From positions 545,250,971 through 545,314,970 of the forward strand of contig CM062297.1 in the NCBI GenBank assembly GCA_031216915.1: DNA of 64,000 nucleotides, in the 5' to 3' direction. Made by a program: the position numbers and the translations under genes. Every line of letters starts with the position of its first letter. The stretch's first letter is position 1. Source of the DNA: Pictodentalium vernedei. Its lineage: Eukaryota > Mollusca > Scaphopoda > Dentaliida > Dentaliidae. This document shows positions 45,171-55,440 of the stretch, in pieces. Below the pieces are notes generated by a model that saw nothing but the letters and a program-made list of their open reading frames with translations, was not told the origin of the DNA and did not search any database.

Positions 45171-45300
45171 GGGATGTGACAACCGTTACTTATTCCCAGT
45201 TTATTCGACATTCGTTGACAATCGTTACTTATTCCCAATTCCTTATTCGACATTCGGTTGATAACGAATGTCGAAAAAACTGGGAATAAGTAAAGGTTGT
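45171..45300. mobile_element. Family C foldback MITE, with internal duplication
   Basis: GGGATGTGACAACCGTTACTT on the left, GGGAATAAGTAAAGGTTG on the right, and TTGATAACGAATGTCG in the core. CGTTACTTATTCCCA is repeated twice in the left arm. Confidence 0.75.
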
Positions 45301-45304
45301 ATGC

Positions 45305-45515
45305 AACATGCAACTGAGTTGCAGTGACGGCGTAAGCTTCCTGTCGTGGAGGGGGTAAGGGTGGAGTCGATTCTCTATCGTGGGTGGGGTGGGGGTGGGG
45401 GGCAGAGCAGGTTAACCCTTCACATAAAGAGAGAAATGCAGACCACACGTGCATTTCCTCTCTGATAAACACAAAAAAGCCACAGACTGAACGAGTTCTC
45501 CGCAAGATAAATCCA
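45305..45515. other. Possible scrap of family A MITE
   Basis: TTAACCCTTCACATAAAG, GAGAAATGCAGACCACACGTGC at 45415-45450 resemble a worn left arm of family A. Otherwise featureless. Confidence 0.35.
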
Positions 45516-45517
45516 TA

Positions 45518-45626
45518 GCAGGGCACTACAGAATAAAGAGTGAACGAGTATTCTTTATGAACCATAGAAGAGAACAAAATTATATCTACTTCCCACCTTT
45601 ACCAATTCTGATGCACTCAATTTGGG
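45518..45626. repeat. Dispersed repeat, related copy at 51.24 kb
   Basis: CAGGGCACTACA...AGAGTGAACGAGTATTCT...ACTTCCCACCTTTACCAATTC aligns in order with 51240-51346. The two copies bracket the split composite foldback D. Confidence 0.6.
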
Positions 45627-45829
45627 CCTTTGGCCCGCATGACTACCACAGAGTTGTGAATAAAGTTCAGTGTAAGCAGGGAACAATGTGTGCCCACAAG
45701 AAAGTAAAGCGGGTACATCATTTCCCCAGGGTAAACCAAACCATGACAAAGGTAACAATGTTTTACGAGGTTAAATCAAAACTAACCAAACAACTTGACA
45801 ACGAATGCTCCCTAAGATATAGAGGATAT

Positions 45830-46241
45830 CTAGTGTTTTTGAGTGGATACCGAAAATTATCTCACTTGTGACCGAGATAAATGTTTTGTTTCGCTCGCGC
45901 AAGCGCTCGCAAAAAATAAACATTTTTCTCAGTCAGTCATGAGATAATTTTCGGTATCCACTCAAAAACACTAGATTTTCTTTTTATTATACGCTTTTTA
46001 TAAGAATCTGATAGTTCCACTCGTTTCAACCTTGAATTGATGCATGAAAGTAAACAGCACATTGTATCATTGAAACGCCTAACTTATTTGATTGATACTC
46101 GGAACAGATGGCGTCTTGCAATATGATTCATCTGGCTGGTTTCTAGTCCAAACATGGCCTGAAAGTCCGTAATATAAGTTTTTGGTTTGGAACGTCCTTT
46201 CAAAGGACGTACAAAACCAAAAACTTATATTACGGACTTTC
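45830..46241. mobile_element. Composite foldback D, left half (split by LINE)
   Basis: Contains palindrome P1 (45830-45974: CTAGTGTTTTTGAGTGGATACC and complement, loop core CGCAAGCG) and palindrome P2 (46165-46240: AAGTCCGTAATATAAG and complement around AAAGGACGT). It stops at CTTTC, the duplicated target of the LINE. The other half is at 50813-51105. An unbroken copy is at 58376-59040. Confidence 0.88.
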
Positions 46242-46638
46242 AATTCAGTTCAATTCAATTCTTTATTTAACGGTATGTAAAATATAATAATAAATACATT
46301 TACAGAATAATATTGTGATACAAAAACATACCGTTGGGGGACAGCATACCCAGATTGGCTGTCTTCCTGCTATCCCCCGAGGTAAATAATATAATTAGAG
46401 CAACATCATATCAGACGGAGTATACAGCCGGGAAGAGAGAAATACAGATCATTTTGGAGTAAATTTGTTGTTTTGTTGCATTGTTGCGTCATTGCATGGG
46501 AAACAAGGCACTTAGAATGGCAATGATATTTTAGAATACATTGGAAATAATATTGAAAATAATTTGGGAATAAGATGAGTGACAAACTGACGAGCTAGCC
46601 GGTAAAAGCGGAACTGTATTACATATTAGCATAGTAAA

Positions 46639-49607
46639 CTATCTAGTACAGTCTGGGCAATACGGGTTGTTACATATAATTTGTGTTTGATAATTTGAGA
46701 GAAGTTTTTGCGTTAACATTTTCTTAAATGCAGTACGATTAGTAGCATTTCTTATACTCGGTTCCAGGCCATTCCAAAGCCTAGGATAGTTGAAGCAAGG
46801 GAGGTAATCTAAGTACATTGTTCTTGTTCTGCAGTCGCGAATCGATGCAGAGAACCTGGTGATGTGACCAGTAGCATTATTATTAAAGAATGAAAACATT
46901 GAATTTAATGACTGGGAAAGAGATCCATTTTTTCCAATCGAATAAAAATAACATGGCATGGAATTTGAAAAGGTCTGCAACTTTCATTTTTTTTTCTTGA
47001 GCAAATAGAGGGTCAGTATGGGCATTGAAACGTGCATTATTAATTATGCGAACTGAGCGTTTTTGTAGTAGGAAAAGTGGGTTAATTGATTTTGAGTTCC
47101 CCCATATCTGTATACCATATACCAGACGACTGTGTATCAATGCAAAATATAAAGTTTTCATGACATCGTGGGGGAAGTATAGATTTGACCCTGTTAAGTG
47201 CATAATTTGCACATGCTACCTTAGAACACAGATGGGAGATATGCGATTTAAAGGACAGGTGTTCATCAATATTAATACCAAGGAACTTAATAAATGTTTC
47301 ATCCCCGTTTACACCCACTCGTTTTAATACTGTATCGTTGATTTTTATGGATTCGTTAAAAGAGGTTGCCCTTTTCGAACTGGGATTGATTAAAATATAC
47401 TTTGTTTTCTTGCAGTTCAGGAGAACTTGATTGGCGGAACACCAGGTAAATATATGTTGAAGTTCATTATTAACAAATTGTGTTAGTCGTTGTACGTCAG
47501 AGTCAGACGAATACGCGGTAGTATCGTCTGCAAAAGAAAGAAGATCAATAGAGGTGGCGTGGTGGATATCATTGATATAGAGAAGGAACAGAATGGGACC
47601 CAAAGTTGAGCCCTGAGGCACACCACACGTTATGGGCATCAGGGAGGATTTTGTGTTGGCGTACTGAACGTATTGTTTTCTATTTGTCAAGTAGCTTTTG
47701 AACCAGTCATTACATATGCCCCTGATACCGTAATGAGCAAGTTTGCTTAATAAAATTTCGTGGTTTATAGAATCGAATGCTTTAGCTAGGTCTAAGAATA
47801 TCGCCAGTGTGTGGTCTTTAGTCGGCTTATTATTTGAGGTTGCTATATGTTTTAGTAATTGCATAACTGGATGTAATGTGGAATGCCTTTTTCGAAAACC
47901 ATATTGGTTTGGTGAGAGTATGTCAAAATTGGCTAAAAAGTTTGTCATCCTGTTGCACACAATCTTTTCCAAAATTTTAGAAAATACTGGTAATATACTT
48001 ATTGGTCGGTAATTAGTGAATTCTTTATCAGATCCTGATTTGAATACAGGCATGATCTTAGCTGTTTTCATTCCGTCCGGCACCGCCCCTTGTTCAAAAG
48101 AATTGTTGATTATGTGTGCTATAGGTAATGCAATTATATCGCCTGTCAATTTGACTATCTTTGGCGTTATGTTGTTGAAATCCTCACTAGATTTAGATTT
48201 CATTGCCTTTATGGTATTTATTACCTCTAATGGAGTAGTTGGGGCCATGAAGAAGTTGTCTGAGTAACTGTTTTTCAAGAAATGGGTAAATTCAATGTTA
48301 GGCTTTTTAATTTAGGCGCGTGTATTCGTTCCGATGTTCACAAAAAAATTGTTGAAGTTATTTGCAATTTCTTGAGGGTCATTAATATCACTGTTGTCAT
48401 ATCTAAAGGTAGAGGGAAGTCTAGTTACTGATGTTTGTTTCTTAATTGCGTCATTTAAAATTTTCCATGTTTTACGTAAATTGTTTTTGTTTTCCATTAG
48501 GATATTTCTGTAATACATTGCCTTACTTTGTTTTTTGATTCTATTAAAAATTCGACAATAATTTTTGTAATTTTGTATATTCAATTCAGTTGGATATTGC
48601 AATTTTTTATTATAGAATTTTGTTTTATTATCTGAAGACGTCAGGAGACCATTTGTCGCCCAGGGTTGGCACTTTATGTATTTTTTAGTTTCGTGTACGC
48701 GTACTAGCGGAAAGGATATCTGAAATGCATTTGTATAGATTTCTATGAAATTATTGTATGTGTCATCAGCAGAAGTTGCTTCCAGAACAGAGGCAAAATC
48801 GCTTTGTTGTAAGATAGTTTTAAAATGATTGACACTATTCTCATTTATTTTCCTTTTTAGTAAGAGAGGTTGGTTTCGTTTATTGCGGTTTGCGGACTCA
48901 AAGTAAAAAGTCCCAAAGTGGTCTGAAACATCTGTAATGATTATTCCTGTATCTGTAGGGGCTGAATCATTATTGGGAAAAATGTGATCAATCAAAGTGG
49001 CGGTGAATGCGGTTACTCTAGTTGGCTTGGCGATAGATGGGATAAAACCTTCAAAGAACATATGAGTTATATAGTCCTGAGTTTTTTGGTGAGAGTCTGA
49101 TTTTAGCAGGTCAATATTCATATCGCCAATTAGGTAGGACTTTGTGTTTTCAAATTTTAGTTTGTCGGTTATTTCGGTTAATTTAGACAAATAAATATCG
49201 ATGTTAGCTTTAGATTGCGTGTTTGGTCTACACACAACGCCAATCATTCTGGAAATATTACTGATTTGAATTTCTACAAAAAGAGTTTCCATAACGTGCG
49301 GTATGAACACAGAGTTATCGTCTCTAATTTAAACGTCAAGCCCCTCCCTAATAAACAACGCAACACCACAACGCCCATCGTCACCATCAGACCTTGTATT
49401 CTTGATTAGACTGTTGTATCCATCAAGTTTATATGAAATGTTCGGGGGGATACAAAATATTCCACTTAGTCCTATGACGTCGAAACTGTTATTCGCAGTT
49501 TGCATGGATGACAGAAGATCAGATAACGAGTCCCTCAGCAAAGCCACTTCACGCAACCTACATCGAAACGAAACGTGCTCATAGTGCCCGCTCAAATGAG
49601 GGGTCAT
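46639..49607 (-). pseudogene. LINE endonuclease-reverse transcriptase ORF, lightly damaged
   Basis: From ATG 49607 one frame runs to 47082, broken only by TAA at 49329-49331 and 48312-48314. The N-terminal endonuclease shows FDVIGLSGIF where the family has SET, so the catalytic Glu is Gly. IGDMNIDLL and VSDHFGTF (Asp, Asp-His) are intact. A linker leads to the [50 protein letters not shown] (Asp), [19 protein letters not shown], and [13 protein letters not shown] (YADD variant, both Asp). [15 protein letters not shown] follows. Two frameshifts near 47200-46900 then displace the C terminus ([34 protein letters not shown]; ends CPDCTR). The protein nicks target DNA and reverse-transcribes LINE RNA; this copy should not. 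Confidence 0.93.
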
Positions 49608-49778
49608 TTAAGCGAGCACCGAGAACATGTTTCGAGACCATCTGGAAGAAGTACGAAAGAAGTAAGATCTACAACTTGAAGAATTAAGAAAGAAGTTAGA
49701 TCAACAATTCATGCCACGATTTTTAATCTATCGGTAGTTGTTTGGGTTTTAACCTGGGGAGTGGGATAATTGTATCAG

Positions 49779-50399
49779 AGGGCCACAACTGGAGATGAAC
49801 TAAAGCAGTGCAAGTCTATTCACAGATATCATATCCCGTGGGTTGACGTCAATGAAGTAAAAGTTTTTATATTAACCACACTCACATCAACACACAAAAT
49901 CTGGAAATTATACAAATATAATTTCAGCCTTGAAAGGAGAGAAGGCTGAAAGTTGAATTCTCTACAATTGTATCTGAAATATCATATATGAAATGGGTTG
50001 TGGGTTATATCATCTACAGTTGGATAAGCAACTTCAAATCAGATGACACCCCGAGATTATCTAATTTTTAACCTGTGAGGGCCACAACTGGAGATGAACT
50101 AAAGCAGTGTAAGTCTATTCACAGATATAACAAATCATATCCCGTGGGTTGACGTCAATGAAGTAAAAAAAAATTATATTAACCACACTCACATCAACAC
50201 ACCAAATCTGTATATCATACAAATATAATTTCAGCCTTGAAAGGAGAGTAGGCTGAAGGTTGAATTCTCTACAATTGTATCTGAAACATCATATATGAAA
50301 TGAGTTGTGGGTTGTATCATTGTGTCATTTACAATTGGATAAGCAACTTCAGATCAGTTGACACCCCGAGATTATCCAATTTACAACCTGTGAAGTAGG
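49779..50399 (-). promoter_or_regulatory. Two ~300-bp direct repeats in LINE 5' region
   Basis: GAGGGCCACAACTGGAGATG, GTCTATTCACAGATAT, CCGTGGGTTGACGTCAATG and CTACAATTGTATCTGAAA recur at 299-bp spacing, about 90% identical. They lie upstream of the endonuclease ATG on the coding strand. Tandem 5' monomers act as promoters in some LINEs (known for mouse L1); that role here is inference. Each contains TGACGTCA, a consensus CRE site. Confidence 0.72.
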
Positions 50400-50424
50400 G
50401 TGAGCAGCAGGTTGTATCATAAAA

Positions 50425-50700
50425 AGAACATATTTATTTATTTGTTTATTTATTTGCTAAGTTATTTATTGGGGTTTAACGACATTTTCGAAACCCAGAC
50501 ACACCTCATGTCGGACAGCCTCATGGGTGGAGGAAGTCGGTATACCAGGAGAAACACGCAAAGACGAGCAACTGCCAGACTCTCCAATGTATTAACTCCG
50601 CATAGGGAGGGACCGGCATCGGTTGAAAACCAGGGTGCCTACGGAGTGATCACGCCCCAGTACACTGCGTTATCATGCCCCCACGGAAAAACGTAAATGA
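50425..50700 (-). mobile_element. SINE (minus), nested in LINE 5' region
   Basis: (ATTT)n, GGGGTTTAACGAC, GACACACCTCATGTCGGACAG, GGGTGGAGGAAGTCGG and GACGAGCAACTGCCAGACTC are the type i tail and SINE body in reverse. The head is missing or strongly changed after about 50695. Confidence 0.82.
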
Positions 50701-50812
50701 TACGCATCGAATTAAAATTCAGTATATGAACATAGATCGGAAAATTTTAGTCCTAGAGAATTTAATTTATATATGATATACAACCACAACATCGACCATC
50801 GGCTTTCAGGCC

Positions 50813-51105
50813 ATGTTTGGACTAGCGGGTTTCATGCATCAATTCAAGGTGAATACGTGTAGAATTATTGCTGGAAATGATAGGTATCCACTCAAAAACA
50901 CTAGATTTACTTTTCATTATACGTTTTAGAACAAACTGATCATTTCCAGTGTTAATTTGACTCGTATTCACCCTGAAGTGATGCTTTGAAAGCCGCCATT
51001 TTTATTGATACCGTGAAAGTGAAAATTTCTATATCTTCACAATGGGGGATACGATTTCTATCTTTCCGCAATTTCTTCGATAATCTATTGTTTAGAGTAT
51101 AATAA
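50813..51105. mobile_element. Composite foldback D, right half
   Basis: Continues from CTTTC with AGGCCATGTTTGGACTAGCGGG, CATGCATCAATTC, TATCCACTCAAAAACACTAG and GTGGGGGATACGATTTC analogues. It is collinear with 58731-59035 of the unbroken copy. Confidence 0.88.
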
Positions 51106-51239
51106 AAAAAAAACATACCAGAGTACAACTAAATTATCTTACCCAAGGTCAAGTGATTAACAAAATGTTTATTGCTTTCTAGGATAAACTGTAGCTCAGC
51201 CACAGGCTGAGCGAATGAGTGCTCCCAAGGAAAATTAGT

Positions 51240-51346
51240 AGCAGAACACAACAAAGTAGAGTGAACATGTAGTCTGTATAAACCACGGAAGAGCACAATC
51301 TTGTATTTACTTCCCAACTATACCAACTCCGAAGCACTCATTTCGG
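51240..51346. repeat. Dispersed repeat, related to 45.52 kb
   Basis: CAGAACACAACA, TAGAGTGAACATGTAG, ACTTCCCAACTATACCAACTC match the copy at 45518-45626 in order. Confidence 0.6.
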
Positions 51347-51589
51347 AACCAAACTCCGCTGCAACTGTAACAGTCATGAAGGTGAACCTGACTTCTGTGT
51401 TATGAACGAACATCATCTGTCTCAACGACAGCACTGTTTATGAAGAACAGAAGATGCTGGAATACAGAAACGTCTCAGTGTAATGTCCATGTGTTCATAA
51501 TAGTATGTCGGTTGGCAGTGTTACCATCAAACGAGAACAAGCGCCAACACCCATAAAATGCGAATGAGAAACGCCAGGGGTAACTACGT

Positions 51590-51845
51590 TGTGTCCTTGC
51601 AAGACACTTCATCCCGATTACCCACGTGGGTGCACGGTAGCGCTGTGTATTAAGGTGTCATGCACGTCGATGGTGCACCTGTCTTCAACCAATGCTAACC
51701 CTGCCTGTGTGGAGTTAGTACGTTGGGGAGTCTGACAGTTGCTCGCCCTTGCTCTATGGTTCCCCCCTGGTACTCCGGCTTCCTCCACCCGTAAAACTGG
51801 CCGAGACGAGGTGACCTGACTGTCGAAAGTGTCGTTAAACTCCAA

Positions 51846-51892
<47 letters not shown>

Positions 51893-51914
51893 AAAAATAA
51901 ATAAATAAATAAAT
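51590..51914 (+). mobile_element. SINE, type i tail, long (AAAT)n
   Basis: Common body (ACGTTGTGTCCTTGCAAGAC, GCGCTGTGTATTAAGG, GCACGTCGATGGTGCACC, GGCTTCCTCCACCCGTAAAAC) followed by CGAGACGAGGTGACC, GTCGTTAAACTCC and about 18 AAAT units. The head is short or lost: about 15 nt upstream of the body are unassigned. Confidence 0.88.
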
Positions 51915-51947
51915 GCCCCTGAATTGGTTGGATTCATCAAACTTCAG

Positions 51948-52015
51948 GCAGTGTTGTCTCCCCTCCCTACGCTGGATTCATGTGAATTCAGCGTAGGGAG
52001 GGGATACAGCACTGC
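51948..52015. repeat. Hairpin (GCAGTG...CACTGC)
   Basis: Arms of about 27 nt (GCAGTGTTGTCTCCCCTCC and complement) around GATTCATGTGAATT, with two or three mismatches. Confidence 0.8.
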
Positions 52016-52470
52016 TTGGAGCTTGGGTAGCCATCATTCTGTGAAACTCCAATCTGTGTTCGTTTTCGTGAAATATGCTCTCGAAGCACAATATGACAAA
52101 CAACAGTTGAGTTTTCGAGGTGAAGGCGTTAAAAATCCACCCCCGGGGGATAGAGGAGAATATGCAGGATACAGCTAACAAGGACATTTTATCTGAGAAT
52201 GACACCTTAAATGACTGGCACTGGCATTAATGTAATACAGCGAGATTCCCAGTTCCCCGCGGGAAGCCGTGTTAAGAGCGACGAACGAATTTAATGTTCG
52301 AAAACATTGCAAAAAGTCTATGCATATTAACCGTGTGGGATTTCACTTCACGTCAATTGTCAAAGGAAACTTGATAGAAATCGATTAATTTTAATTTACC
52401 AAATGCTACTAAAACATTTCCACTACCAAACCTGAGATGAATGGAGAAAAATATAATGTGTTAAATATAC
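52016..52470. other. No recognisable feature
   Basis: No supported gene or repeat. Confidence 0.4.
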
Positions 52471-52476
52471 GATAAC

Positions 52477-52606
52477 ACCATAGTGTGTTTTGATATGTTT
52501 GATATCTCAACGAGTTGAAAGTGAGTTTTTTTCGCGAGGCTTGCCGAGCGAAAAAAACTCACTTTCAACGAGTTGAGATATGAAACATATCAAAACACAC
52601 TATGGT
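52477..52606. mobile_element. Family E foldback (130 bp)
   Basis: Arms of 63 nt, almost perfect: ACCATAGTGTGTTTTGATAT outermost and GAGTTTTTTTCGC innermost. The loop region is CGAGGCTTGCCGAG (52535-52548), the same as in family F. Confidence 0.88.
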
Positions 52607-52619
52607 ATTGTTGTATTTA

Positions 52620-53455
52620 TCTTATACCGACCATTTTTGTTCTTTTCTGCATTTTTAAAAGGGTTTTGGGGATGATTTCGTGTCAAAATGTCGACTCATC
52701 TGGAGTGGAGTCGACTGCTTTCTCTTGTTGGGCATGAATACATGTGATGTGCCCGGAAAAGCTGTTGGTGCGTAACAAGGCTACAAATTCAAGTGAATGA
52801 TAGAGTATAGTTCCCCTTAGAAAGTGGTCCTGTAACTGGGAAAACAATTACAGAAAATATACTTACGCCTCAATTCTTATGATTTATGACAAAAATATGT
52901 TTGATAATCAATTTCACCAGATTTGACACGATTTATAAACAATTTTGCGAATGTCATCATTATATTATAATATAGAAAAAGACTATAGTCCGTTCTCCAA
53001 TCTATATGACATAGGGGTATGTGTTATAGATAATCTATAACACATGGGCTAAATCTTCAACAAGTATAAGATAAAACAGTATTTTCATATATAAATTTCG
53101 CTGAAGAATGAATGCGAGCCTTGTACAAACCTATAAAAAAGCTAGAGAACTTATGGAGACTTATTTTCGGGAGTAAAAGTATCATTAAAGAAGTCAGAAA
53201 TGGGTTTTTGTAAACAACGTTTAAAGATTTTCTTACAGGAATCAGATAACAAATTTCAAGAAACCAGGGGGAGTCGAAAACAATCTTCGGGAACATATGA
53301 TGATTTTTAACTTTCGACATGTTAGGACAAAACCACCCACCAACGCATCGCCCCTTTCCCTAATTATTTTTTCCATTTTCGACAGTTTTTCCGACCAATT
53401 TCTGCCCCCCCCCCCTCCCTTTGATGGATATTCACAGTCCTAATCGATATTCACT
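52620..53455. other. No gene recognised; small hairpin and poly-C
   Basis: TGTGTTATAGAT-AATC-TATAACACA hairpin at about 53021-53045, and a C run of ~10 at 53406. Otherwise unassigned. Confidence 0.4.
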
Positions 53456-53464
53456 GCAGTTTAA

Positions 53465-53704
53465 CCCTTTAAATTCTGGCGCCCTGGAAGGTATCGTTTC
53501 AGTCAATACTCTCAACGGCGAAATGGGCAAAACCATCCTGGTTTGGTGGGAAGTTCGGTGATAATTTAATCCAAAAGCTCTGTTGAGATGTTGGATTAAA
53601 TTATTACCGAGCCTCGATTCAGATTTTTCGTTCTTTACATCGTCGGCTCGTCCTCTACTAATTTATTCTTCACGCAAAAATTTATGCACACCGGTTTGAA
53701 AGAG
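53465..53704. mobile_element. TTAA-flanked foldback of a second piggyBac-type family
   Basis: TTAA at 53461-53464 and 53705-53708. CCCTTTAAATTC left end and GTTTGAAAGAG right end. The inner stem CGGTGATAATTTAATCCA and its complement (TGGATTAAATTATTACCG) is distinct from family A. Confidence 0.7.
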
Positions 53705-53750
53705 TTAAAATATTGATGGGGTGGTCTCTAATGAGATTATTATTATTCTC

Positions 53751-53886
53751 GATGGGTATCTGGGTGGGATGGGGAAATCTTACCCTCGGGGCAAGATATT
53801 TGAGCCAGACACGAGGCTTGCCGATTGTCTGGCTCAAATATCTTGCCCCGAGGGTGAGATTTACCCGTCCCACCCAGATACCCATC
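53751..53886. mobile_element. Family F foldback, complete (136 bp)
   Basis: Arms of about 65 nt: GATGGGTATCTGGGTGGGA outermost, GAGCCAGACACGAGG near the loop. The loop region is CGAGGCTTGCCGA. A second copy begins at about 63890. Confidence 0.9.
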
Positions 53887-54126
53887 GGAGATGATTTTTC
53901 TCCCACACCAAAACAGTCTGACGTCATCAAAAGTAATTCAGGGGCACGTTCAGCTATATCGAACAATGTTGTCCATTTCTGAAAAAAAAACTGATGGGCT
54001 TATCGGAAAGAACGCACAAACGTTCTGTGTGTACCACAGGTACACACCACAAAACGAAATCCGAACGCCGGCAAAACATGGCTTAAAGATTTGTAGCGAA
54101 ATGAACATGGATACATTTCGATAACG

Positions 54127-54318
54127 TCATATTATGAATCCGCAATGTGGGCATAACTTTTCGACGAGAGTTTCGTGCAACTCGCTCCACTCATAATGGT
54201 GTTCATCCAAAAATTCACATAAAACAGTCAAGTGTCCATTGGTTTTACGGTCTGTATTTTTATTTTTATTTTCTTCGACAAACGTTCGTCTGCTAATATT
54301 TCCGAAACGTGACACCAT
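54127..54318 (-). CDS. Crypton-like tyrosine recombinase N-terminal fragment (tentative)
   Basis: ATG 54318 opens MVSRFGNISRRTFVEEN, then KNKNTDRKTNGHLTVLCEF and LHETLVEKL, and stops after 63 codons. The pattern (F-x-E-E-N-K-N-K-N-T-x-x-K-T followed by a helical L-x-x-F-L segment) resembles the core-binding (SAM-like) start of KIAA1958/Crypton-type recombinase-like proteins as I remember them. The catalytic R...H-x-x-R...Y part is absent. Short length, no intron evidence. It could be a scrap of a Crypton element, a first exon, or coincidence. Confidence 0.35.
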   Translation of the reverse strand: MVSRFGNISRRTFVEENKNKNTDRKTNGHLTVLCEFLDEHHYEWSELHETLVEKLCPHCGFII

Positions 54319-54428
54319 GTTGTTTGTTTACAGAAGAACGTGCGATGATTGCAGATGAAATGGTTTCGCGCGCCGAAGCCGCGCAGGGACGGTGTGGGAC
54401 AAGCCCCCTTTCGACCCTCTTTGACTGT

Positions 54429-55249
54429 TTAGCGACGCTTATGTTTTTTGCTCTTCTTTTTTGGTGGATGAGGTTGAGACAGTGATACTGTAGTGGTTGT
54501 TGGTGTTGTTGGGCTGTCGATGATGGAGGACTGATTTGGGTGGTAGGGTCTAGTCCTGGCTGCCGTTGGAGTGTGCTGTATGTTGAGTTCTGCCGTTAGT
54601 GCTTTCGATCTTTCAGTGCCTTCCTTTGCCGATCTGGTTACTTCCATGACTTCATCCTTCAAGCTTTCCAAGTCGTTCATTAGGTCCAAATATCCAGGTT
54701 CCTGATCCAGATGAAGGGGAGAGGCTGGAGTAGGAGACTTCGGAGAACCATGTTCCATTTCCGCCTCCGCCACGCTGATGACGTCGCTATCCTTCAGGTT
54801 GCCCCCATAGGAGAGGCAGCTGGGGTGTGAATGGGAGTCACAGGAGTTGGAGGTTGGGAAATGGTAGTGGCTTCCACTATCTTCTCTTCAAACTTCTCGT
54901 CCTTCTTCCTTTTCACGAACTCGTCCAGCCGCCGAGCATCGCGGCGCCTGGTTGATGGGCTCTTCTTCTTCTTCTTCTTCTTCTTCTTCTTCTTCTTCTT
55001 CTTCTTCTTCTTCTTCTTTTCAGGGCAAGATCCAGGATTCTCCGGGTGAGGACCAGTGTGAGAGGGGTTCCTCTCACAAAAGTTGCTACCTCTCCCCGAA
55101 GAAGGTGTGGTGGTGCTATCCTCTTCGTCAAACTCCAACGTCGGATGAACGCTCTTGCCTCTCATCTGGAGAGTCCAGTTGAGAGGGCAAGAGACGCCCA
55201 GAGCTGACAAAGCTTTCTGTAGCTTTACTGGGATGTCCAAACTTGCCAT
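54429..55249 (-). CDS. Candidate protein with basic domain and lysine tract; unknown function, one frame break
   Basis: ATG 55249 sits in a strong Kozak context (CACCATGG). Residues 1-45 form a conserved-looking start (MASLDIPVKLQKALSALGVS, then CPLNWTLQMRGKSV). An acidic, Ser/Thr-rich linker follows, then about 20 Lys encoded by an AAG microsatellite. Next is a basic stretch (SPSTRRRDARRLDEFVKRKK) and a Pro/Thr-rich part. The frame stops at 54794. One extra G in the C-run at 54802-54806 would rejoin it to the next frame (VISVAEAEMEHGSPKS), which ends KKKSKKHKRR at 54429. The total would be about 270 residues, nuclear/nucleic-acid-binding by composition. I recall SPSxRRRDxxRL-type basic segments in uncharacterised multicopy invertebrate proteins, but name no family. 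Confidence 0.5.
54960..55017. repeat. (CTT)n / (AAG)n microsatellite inside candidate gene
   Basis: About 19 tandem CTT units encode the Lys tract on the minus strand. Confidence 0.95.
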
Positions 55250-55321
55250 GGTGATTGCTCAGATGGTGTTCACACTCTGAAGTCAGAGGTACGAATGGCG
55301 ATGATTGAATAGTCCTGCGCT

Positions 55322-55440
55322 CATTATATATTCTAATAAGGCAAGAAAGGTTGGTCACGTGGGTGGGGTGAGATAGGTGTCACGTGGATGGGGTGAGGCA
55401 GGCATATCTCTCCCAGCTGTCCTACACGACCTTATATATG
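55322..55440 (-). promoter_or_regulatory. TATA-like promoter with two CACGTG E-boxes
   Basis: On minus, GAATATATAATGAGC (55322-55334) lies about 75 nt upstream of ATG 55249. Two CACGTG boxes (55356-55361, 55381-55386) and a second CATATATAAGG (55430-55440) are further upstream. This spacing fits an RNA polymerase II promoter for the candidate gene, giving a short leader. No start-site data are available. Confidence 0.4.

Larger units (their letters stand above)
46242..50812 (-). mobile_element. Jockey/CR1-type LINE, near full-length, nested in foldback D
   Basis: Flanked by CTTTC (46237-46241 and 50813-50817). Comparison with the unbroken foldback copy at 58.7 kb, which reads CTTTCAGGCC without insertion, confirms both boundaries. 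On minus, in order: 5' region with two ~300-bp direct repeats and a nested SINE, the endonuclease-RT reading frame, and a 3' region ending in tandem AATTG/AACTG units. The EN-RT part is the best preserved long coding sequence in the window. Confidence 0.88.

Noticed and set aside
45134-45577. 147-codon minus-strand frame
   Set aside because: Runs across a family C foldback and a worn MITE; composition is irregular and no domain is recognised.
47743-48267. Forward-strand frames of 83-89 codons
   Set aside because: Shadows of the minus-strand LINE reverse transcriptase.
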